A stretch of DNA of 6,325 nt, from NCBI GenBank assembly GCA_030616025.1, contig JAUWYD010000066.1:1-6325 (forward strand), written 5' to 3'. How positions within the stretch are numbered: position 1 is the stretch's first letter; every line of letters starts with the position of its first letter. Positions 5,207-6,325 of the stretch are shown here, piece after piece. This DNA is from Chloroflexota bacterium (GTDB lineage: Bacteria > Chloroflexota > Anaerolineae > UBA7937 > B3-Chlor). The position numbers and the translations under genes were made by a program. The notes under the pieces were generated by a model. That model was not told the origin of the DNA and searched no databases. It saw only the letters and a list, made by a program, of their open reading frames with translations.

Positions 5207-6271
5207 CTAGTATCCGGGCACCCCAAGTTGTCGGGCCAGTTCCACCAGCTCGGGATGAACGTACTTCCCCTCCTCCTCCAGCTGAACTTCGTCTGCCCAT
5301 ACTGAGGGCTCCAGCACGATGCCATCGGTGTGTCCGGGGGCATCTGCCCACGCAGCCCCGATGCCGAACTCCATGCAACCGAAGACCCTCTCATCGTGAC
5401 CGATCTCGCCTTTGGATCTCTTCACTCCGGGGTTGAATCCATAGGTGCAATGCGCTATCTCATACATCCCCGGATGGTCCCAATTAGCCAACCACTTCTC
5501 GAAGATCCTGGCCTCCTGCCCACCTGAGATTTTGGTGATTTTGCCCTTGCTGATCTGCAATGCTACCGGCTCGCGGAGAACCCCAATCTCAGCAGGCGGA
5601 GACAAGGCGCCATCAAAGACTAGTGTGCCCTCAACGCTGTCGAGCACATGCCCAAAGCTGGATTGGCCGGGCGGCACTTGAGTAGAGCCCGTTCCAGCGA
5701 AACTTATCCCGCCTTCTTCCCCGCCTTTCAACACGTGCCCTTCCGATCCCGCGGGATCCACGGCAACCCTCAGATCGGTCCCGAAGGCGCTCGTGATGCG
5801 CATCTCGGCGGCCCTATCGGAGAGTTCGATCAGCTTGTTGGCCAGATTGTCCAAGACGGCGTAGTTCACACGGCCCACCATCCGCACGAGACTATCCACG
5901 TCTCCTCCTAAGGTGAAGAACCGCACCCCAGCCTCCATGGCTTTCTTCCAGGCGTTGCTGTAGAGAAGATAGGAGTCATTCATCTCAATCCAGGCATCGG
6001 CAGCCTGGAGGGCAGCCCCAACTGGTGGCGGAGGGTCGCTTGTGGGCACGTCCGTCGTGGGGTGTATGATCAGAGTTGGGATTGCGCCGGCGGCATAGAT
6101 GGCCTTCACGGTCTCCTGAACGGCTCTCCAGTCGGATATGGTATCAGCGGTGACCACGACGTTCTCGCCGGGCCGGATGGGGAAGAACTCTTGGACGATC
6201 TTCCTCCCGACTCCGCCCATCTCTATCCAGTACCACTCCGTAGTAGGTTCCAATGCTTTGTCTAGCTCCAT
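5207..6271 (-). CDS. NicX-like (2,5-dihydroxypyridine 5,6-dioxygenase-related) M29-fold metalloenzyme
   Basis: This is a 354-residue protein with TAG stop. The start is the ATG at 6271, with AGGAGGT 5 bases upstream; a TTG at 6301 in the same frame lacks such a site. Visible features: IRPGENVVVTAD (32-43), FGTDLRVAVDP (163-173), VPPGQ (199-203), DSVEGTLVFDG (211-221), ITKISGG (245-251), YEIAHCTYGFNP (270-281), DERVFGCMEFGIG (293-305) and PGHTDGIV (312-319). From memory of Pseudomonas NicX, the EGTLV, ISHIGWGLQP and CHLD segments line up with these, putting H274, H314 and D316 on the NicX iron ligands. Two aminopeptidase-type ligands are replaced (Gln203 and Glu301). NicX opens 2,5-dihydroxypyridine to N-formylmaleamate; this protein may open a related ring, though annotation pipelines would probably call it aminopeptidase M29. 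It is the first gene of the co-directional array, 542 bases before the methyltransferase. No signal peptide is seen. Confidence 0.8.
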   Translation of the reverse strand: MELDKALEPTTEWYWIEMGGVGRKIVQEFFPIRPGENVVVTADTISDWRAVQETVKAIYAAGAIPTLIIHPTTDVPTSDPPPPVGAALQAADAWIEMNDSYLLYSNAWKKAMEAGVRFFTLGGDVDSLVRMVGRVNYAVLDNLANKLIELSDRAAEMRITSAFGTDLRVAVDPAGSEGHVLKGGEEGGISFAGTGSTQVPPGQSSFGHVLDSVEGTLVFDGALSPPAEIGVLREPVALQISKGKITKISGGQEARIFEKWLANWDHPGMYEIAHCTYGFNPGVKRSKGEIGHDERVFGCMEFGIGAAWADAPGHTDGIVLEPSVWADEVQLEEEGKYVHPELVELARQLGVPGY

Positions 6272-6325
6272 TTCAGACCTCCTCTTATTACTACTTGCCA
6301 ACCACGGCTAATCCGACGGCAGCGC

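Noticed and set aside
6272..6301. Longer N-terminus of the NicX-like protein from a TTG at 6301
   Set aside because: AGGAGGT lies 5 bases before the ATG at 6271 and inside the proposed extension.

Overview
The window is about 6.3 kb of moderately GC-rich bacterial DNA. All five clear genes lie on the minus strand, so transcription runs right to left. The well-supported starts carry strong Shine-Dalgarno sequences (AGGAGG-type, one of them a full TAAGGAGGT), and GTG starts are used next to ATG. No RNA gene, insertion sequence, CRISPR array or phage gene was seen. The host cannot be named from this sequence. The family mix (MttB-like methyltransferase, M29/NicX-like metalloenzymes, DUF917 proteins) is typical of free-living organotrophic bacteria with many paralogous catabolic genes; Chloroflexota such as SAR202, Tectomicrobia-like or proteobacterial lineages are possible, but this is only a guess.

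In order of transcription: (1) 6271-5207, a NicX-like member of the M29 metallopeptidase fold, with the His/His-x-Asp iron-ligand pattern of 2,5-dihydroxypyridine dioxygenase. (2) A 542-base gap that holds a weakly supported 87-codon ORF, whose stop overlaps the next start by GTGA. (3) 4664-3201, an MttB-family methyltransferase without pyrrolysine. (4) 3093-2059, a second M29-fold protein that keeps an aminopeptidase-like set of metal ligands. (5) 1827-676, a full-length DUF917 / S-methyl-thiohydantoin-desulfurase-family protein. (6) 480 to the left edge, the first 160 residues of a second, paralogous DUF917 protein.

The families suggest one catabolic locus. MttB-family proteins demethylate quaternary amines (betaines). 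NicX opens a dihydroxylated pyridine ring. Characterised DUF917 members act on S-methyl thiohydantoin rings. My inference is that the cluster breaks down an N-methylated or betaine-type nitrogen heterocycle; ergothioneine/hercynine-like and methylpyridinium-like compounds are candidates. No corrinoid protein, corrinoid activase, transporter or regulator is in the window, so the substrate remains open.

The co-directional genes are separated by unusually long gaps (542, 107, 231 and 195 bases). These gaps hold several inverted repeats and a 9-base word, GGGTCGGAT, found in three of the four gaps. Each gene may therefore have its own leader or promoter instead of sitting in one tight operon.
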